Source: Cunninghamella blakesleeana (taxonomy: Eukaryota > Mucoromycota > Mucoromycetes > Mucorales > Cunninghamellaceae). From it: 64,000 nt of DNA. The translations under genes were made by a program, and so were the position numbers. Position 1 is the stretch's first letter, and each line of letters starts with the position of its first letter. Under the pieces are notes generated by a model, which saw nothing but the letters and a program-made list of their open reading frames with translations, was not told the DNA's origin and searched no databases. Shown here piece after piece: positions 59,701 to 64,000 of the stretch. The stretch covers positions 2,170,001-2,234,000 of the forward strand of contig JAFCIZ010000007.1 of assembly GCA_017871115.1 (NCBI GenBank), read 5' to 3'.

Positions 59701-60914
59701 TGGGCACCTCGTCCTCTCAAAGAGACATTACCTATGATACAACCATTACAACCTCAAGTAACTTCATCACCTGTCCAAAATAAAAGCCAGCCCAATAATA
59801 CATCGACTCCTTCCAACAGTAATATACAAAATTCAGTACAGTACTCTGGTCAACAAGCTCAACAATCAATCATTTCTTCTAGCCCAACACCATTGCAGCA
59901 GCAACAACAACAACAGCCAATACCTCTACAACAGAAACAACAACAGCAACAATCAGTATCCTCAAAAACTATCGATCCTACTTTACTTCAATGGCAAACT
60001 AATAGTGGAAATAATGGTTTCAATCAATCTAATACTAAACAGACTGTAACCCTTAATGATATTTCAAGGCAACAAGAGATTTTGAAATTCCAACAGCAAC
60101 AGCGTCAGCAAGCCCTTATAGAACAACAGCAAAATATGATTATGCAACAACAACAACAAATCCAAAATCAACAACAGCAACAACAACTCACCCTTCAACA
60201 ACAGCAAGCACAGCTTCAACAACAAATACCTCTTACTACTGGGTTTCAGCCCAATAATGGCCTTGTTTTATATAATAATGGATCAAACCTTCAACAACCT
60301 CAAATCACAGGTTATGTTTCTCAACAACTACCTTTAACTACTGGTTTCGGTATGCAGCAACAACAATCGTTGGCTTCATTAAACACATCATCTGTTGCTG
60401 CTGGCCAGCCCCTTCAACCACAACCACAACAATTTATTCCTAGCCAACCTACTGGCCATCATTGGGGTTCATCCACACCTGAAAATCCATTTGGTTCTCC
60501 AGTTAGATCAAACAGTATAATTCAGCCTCAAATGACAGGTGTTCAATTCTCAACACCAAATCCTAATGCTTTTACGCATAGCCCATTACAACAGCAATCT
60601 TCTACTCCTGCATATTTACAACAACTTCAACCCCAAATGACAGGTATTGCTCAACCTGAGTTATCTGGTGCACGTGATAAATATGCTGCTTTCAAGACTC
60701 CAGATGCTAGTGTTTTTACCCAATCTGGGTCAATGCAATGTAAATATTTAGATAGATAATAGGAAAACAAAAAACAAAAGAACTTTTTTTATTTATTTAT
60801 TTTTTAATAATAATCTATATATTTAACTTTTACTGACATCGTTTTTTTTTATTTTCATTTTTCATTTTATTTATAGTTGGACAACCAGGATTTTCTCAAG
60901 GACAAAGATGGTAG
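56725..60914 (+). CDS. SLA1: Sla1-type endocytic adaptor (three SH3, SHD1, SHD2)
   Basis: Seven exons (56725-56919, 57067-57411, 57504-58490, 58578-58635, 58736-59413, 59522-60739, 60877-60914) encode 1172 aa. SH3-1 is at 1-65 (VLYDYEARTVEEITI, GLVPANYLEE), SH3-2 at about 70-128 (RAEYDYDAQQEEELSF, GLAPSNYVQI) and SH3-3 at about 337-395 (TLYSFDAEGGEEISI, GIIPTSYIQFY). A charged Glu/Arg coiled coil follows. SHD1 (RTWTDRSGSFKVEAQFLG, WVERRTNQP) binds NPFxD cargo signals in yeast. SHD2 is SAM-like (NWDWFDWFMMIGIP, LTHKQMKSLGM). The Gln-rich tail carries several QxTG repeats (QPQITGY, QPQMTGV, QPQMTGI, LPLTTGF), the type phosphorylated by Ark1/Prk1 kinases. Sla1 links cargo, clathrin and actin at endocytic sites. 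The last 38-nt exon gives the end GQRW. Confidence 0.96.
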
Positions 60915-61214
60915 ATTTTGTATTAACGATAATTGAAAACGTAACTTATTATATTTATTAATTTGACAGATATATATATATAAATATTCAATATATAAAT
61001 AATTCTATGATACAAGTATTTATTATTATTATTATTATTGTCATTTTTTTTTTTTTGAATTGTATAATAATAAAAAAAAAAGAGAGAAAGAACATAAAGT
61101 TATATATTAAAAAAGAAAAAAGCGAAAGGAAAAGGATAAAGGAAAATGATTATAATGCATAAAAGAGTATATATAAAATATAAATATATACATAAAAAAT
61201 GAAATATAAAAAAA
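60915..61214. other. Convergent 3' intergenic region
   Basis: AT-rich, between the stops of SLA1 (plus) and mL54 (minus). Nothing recognised. Confidence 0.6.
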
Positions 61215-61697
61215 TTATGTCTTTTTATCCTTCATAAAGTTAGCTGACTTGATAGCATCTCTATTGTTTTTACGGTGGAATTGACGATTTGTTGGTTTGG
61301 TTGTTTTTTGTTTTTGTTTCTTTTCGTCTAAAAGATCCCAGAGCCACATTGGATATTCATGATCTTCTAAAGCAATTGGGTCTTTTCCTTCCTTTAAAAA
61401 ATTAATACCTTTTAAAGGTGTGCCGGCTGCTACAGAAGAGGGTTTTCGAGGTTGTACTGTATTAGTATTGTTATTTTTTAAGTTTAAAAAATTGACATGG
61501 AAAAAAATAATAATTTGTTAATATATTTGAATATAAATGTTTGTATATATATAAAGTTAGATTATATACAATATATAAAAAGTACCTTCAGAAGCATTTG
61601 CTGTGGCTGCTTGATTGTTAACAATGGGTGAAGTATGAAGATAAAAACGTTGAAGTTGAACGGGTCGTTTTAAATTATGACGAGCTATGCTTAACAT
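61215..61697 (-). CDS. MRPL37: Mitochondrial large-subunit ribosomal protein mL54
   Basis: Two exons (61697-61586, 61456-61215) encode 117 aa. The start MLSIARHNLKRPVQLQRFYL is a mitochondrial presequence. The mature part reads GTPLKGINFLKEGKDPIALE, EYPMWLWDLLDE, then a Lys-rich tail with NRQFHRKNNRDAIKSANF. These are the hallmarks of mL54 (yeast YmL37, human MRPL54). The protein is missed by a simple ORF scan because each exon is short. It is divergent from the eL18 gene, with about 200 bp between the start codons. Confidence 0.9.
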
Positions 61698-61896
61698 TAT
61701 TTTTTTTTAATTATATATGTCAAAAAAAAAGAGTAAAAAATAAGGAACAATTTTTTTTATACAAAATAATTTCACGTCACTTTAAAAATAAAAAAAAAAC
61801 GGGTCGGATTTTTTCTTTCTTTCAATTATTTTTAAAATGAATTTTTAAAAGGCAATTTCCAATTTCATCCTCTTTTCTCCCCCGCTAAAATCCGCC
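61698..61896. promoter_or_regulatory. Bidirectional promoter of mL54 and eL18
   Basis: 199 bp separate the ATG of a mitochondrial ribosomal protein (minus) from that of a cytosolic ribosomal protein (plus). An AAAACGGGTCGGATTTTTT word (about 61796-61814) is the only GC-rich motif in the left and centre. CATCCTCTTTTCTCCCCCGC (about 61867-61886) is a pyrimidine tract typical of ribosomal protein transcription starts. Confidence 0.6.
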
Positions 61897-63198
61897 ATGG
61901 TATGTTTGAACATTCAGCTAATATATAAAAGAAATCGATGGATGAAGATGAAGATAATATTTTGATAATACGTGGATAACACAGTCAATAATAGCAATAA
62001 AAAAAAAGGATGGATGGAAATGGATGGCAATATAAAATACGATGGATGGATTTATTCAACTGCAATTCTAAACATATACATCTATGGAAACACATATATG
62101 TATATTAAAAAAAGGAATGACATTTTTTATGTGGATTTGGACAAATATAATATTATCATCAGTATTATAATAATAATAGCAATAGCAACTTAAGCAACAG
62201 CACATAATAACAAAGAACAAATGCGTATTATCAAATATGGGCTCTTATTATTGTTTTTATGCATAGCTATATATCTCATATTATATATTACTTTTTTGGA
62301 TATTATTTTATTTTTAGGGTATTGACATTAAGAAGCATCACGTCAAGAACAGTAACCGTACTGCTCCTAAGTCTGACAACGTTTACTTACAATTGTTGGT
62401 CAAGGTATATATATACATATATAAATATGCATTTTTTTAAGAGAAAGATAATGTTGTACACAGTATGCATATATGTAGTATTATTTTTTTAAAAGAGATA
62501 AAGAGAATGGATAATATACAATATATATATGTTTATTATTTAAAAAAGTGATAATAAAAAAGGGCACTATACAAAATATTTATATAATCAGCATATAAAC
62601 AACAAAAAGAATGGATATACTAGGAATAATAATGTCAACAGTAGCAAAAAAGAAGAAAGAGAGTATAGGTATGTTTTGTATGTTTATTAACGACGAATAT
62701 ATATTTTTGTTAATATTTTTTTAAATTTAGTTGTACCGTTTCCTTGCTCGTCGTACTGATGCTGAGTTCAACAAAGTTGTCTTAAAACGTCTCTTTATGT
62801 CTCGTATCAACCGTCCTCCTGTCACCGTATCTCGCTTAACCAAATACGCTGCTAAGAAGGAAGCTGCTAACAAGACCTTTGTTGTTGTTGGTACCGTCAC
62901 TGATGATTCTCGTCTTTTGGAAGTTCCTAAATTATCCATTGCTGCCTTACATGTTACCAAGACTGCTAAAGCTCGTATCTTAAAAGCTGGTGGTGAAATC
63001 TTAACTTTGGATCAATTGGCTCTCCGTGCTCCTACTGGTGCTAACACTATCCTCGTTCGTGGTGCCAAGAACAACCGTGAAGCCGTCAAGCACTTCGGTA
63101 TGGGTCCTCATAAGAACAAGAAACCCTATGTTCGTTCCAAGGGACGTAAATTTGAAAAAGCTCGTGGTAAACGTGCTTCTCGTGGTTTCAAGGTTTAA
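61897..63198 (+). CDS. RPL18: 60S ribosomal protein eL18
   Basis: Three exons: 61897-61899 (just the ATG), 62318-62404 and 62731-63198; 185 aa. The first exon is inferred from CCGCCATG|GTATGT and from the family, which starts MGVDI or MGIDI; exon 2 begins GGT ATT GAC. The protein continues [74 protein letters not shown] and [19 protein letters not shown]. It is a structural protein of the large cytosolic subunit. Codons in exon 3 are distinctly C-ending (GTC, CGT, AAG), the optimal set expected for very high expression, unlike neighbours. The introns (418 and 326 nt) are long for this window. Confidence 0.95.
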
Positions 63199-64000
63199 AA
63201 AAAATCTAATCTTATATTTTTTTTAAATCTTTCAATAATAAAAAAAGGAAAAAAAAAGGGATATATATCATCAATCATTTTATTATATGTATGTTTTTTT
63301 TATTCTTTTTATTTTTATTCATATAAAATCAATTCATTCGTATATATATATATTATTATTATTATTATTATTAATATCATCATTATCATAATTATTATTG
63401 CTATTTTTTTTGGGAGGTATAAAAAAAATATATATTAAATAAATTGTATTTTAAAATCAACAATGCTCAATTTCCAAATCTGATCAACAAGTTGCATTGC
63501 AAGATTGTTCAAACTCCGCCAATCTACATTTTAAGAATAGCTATAGCTTTTAGTTTATGTTTACTGACTTCTCCTTTGTTGACGTTTCACTGTAAAACTA
63601 TTGCTCATATTAAGTAGTTATTTTATCTAAATTGACAATAGATGATATTATATCTAGTGAATATATATGTATGTGTGTTTAAACTGTTTTTCATTTATAA
63701 AATTTGTAATCATTCATTTTATTTATCTTCATCGACATGTTTATAAATACTGGTATTTTCTTTATTTATTGTTTAATAATAAAGATAAAGAATGATTATA
63801 ATTTAAAAGAGCTTGTATATCAGGCTAATCAAAAATAAAAAAGCATAAAATATATTATTATTTAGATCAAGGTTACAAAAACCATGTATTTATATTTATA
63901 TTTAAATACCTCAATTTTTTCGTGGCATAAATAATATAGAGACTGGTATACAGTTTTGATATGATTGCATAATTCTTGATTTTCAATATCTAAATAATAA
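63199..64000. other. AT-rich intergenic DNA at the window edge
   Basis: 3' flank of eL18, with AT and ATT repeats near 63330-63390. From 63470 to 63620 composition is more mixed, but no frame or RNA motif was recognised. Confidence 0.55.

Noticed and set aside
61900..62730. snoRNA in the long eL18 introns
   Set aside because: GATGA words occur, but I find no properly spaced C/D box pair, terminal stem or H/ACA box.
62727..62960. Antisense ORF inside eL18 exon 3
   Set aside because: Shadow of the strongly biased eL18 coding sequence on the other strand.

Overview
The window looks like nuclear DNA of an early-diverging fungus, most likely Mucoromycota (Mucorales-like). The intergenic DNA is extremely AT-rich. 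Genes are dense on both strands and carry many short GT-AG introns (donors mostly GTAAGT/GTAAAT, acceptors mostly TAG). Proteins are rich in Asn, Gln, Ser and Asp tracts, and the standard code is used with TAA favoured as stop. The gene set is typically fungal (Ypt1, Sla1, Ted1/Cdc1-type phosphoesterase, Dia2/Pof3-type F-box protein). It also keeps families usual in early-diverging fungi and animals (NME6-type NDP kinase, PIN4 parvulin, fatty acyl-CoA reductase). I rebuilt exon-intron structures by hand. Every multi-exon model given here closes in frame.

Layout. 1-5.7 kb: a secreted LysM-3D protein (minus) and a long gene-poor AT stretch. 5.7-9.4 kb: an OB-fold STN1-like protein, an NME6-like kinase and Ypt1/Rab1. 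9.7-13.7 kb: a very long FAD monooxygenase-like protein with a degenerate FAD motif. 15-18.5 kb: a Ted1-like phosphoesterase, convergent with a double HMG-box protein. 19.5-25.7 kb: two F-box genes and a coiled-coil protein. 27.3-31.6 kb: PIN4 (ten exons), a Ser-rich orphan and TSR3. 31.9-35.6 kb: tRNA-Gly(TCC) followed by a ~660-bp-period tandem repeat array and an 88-nt poly-A. 36-44.6 kb (minus): a small secreted protein, UTP12/WDR3, a cysteine-rich secreted protein and mitochondrial 3-hydroxyacyl-CoA dehydrogenase. 44.6-48 kb: gene-poor. 48-54.5 kb: a fatty acyl-CoA reductase fused to a GPAT/DHAPAT-like acyltransferase. 55-63.2 kb: ATP synthase inhibitor IF1, Sla1, and a divergent mL54/eL18 pair.

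How the genes relate. There is no operon-like logic. Themes are ribosome production (TSR3, UTP12, PIN4, mL54, eL18), membrane traffic and endocytosis (Ypt1, Sla1, Ted1), SCF ubiquitin ligase adaptors (two adjacent F-box genes), and lipid metabolism (HADH, the FAR-acyltransferase fusion).

Most unusual items: (1) the tandem array of ~660-bp units, each starting with a conserved ~50-bp block that contains a tRNA-3'-end-like word and most carrying a unit-specific GC-rich repeat or palindrome cassette; (2) the FAR-acyltransferase fusion, whose acyltransferase has lost the catalytic His of its HX4D motif; (3) the LysM protein fused to a bacterial-style 3D (MltA-like) domain; (4) the FAD monooxygenase homologue with a rewritten FAD motif and a thioredoxin-like domain split by several hundred low-complexity residues.
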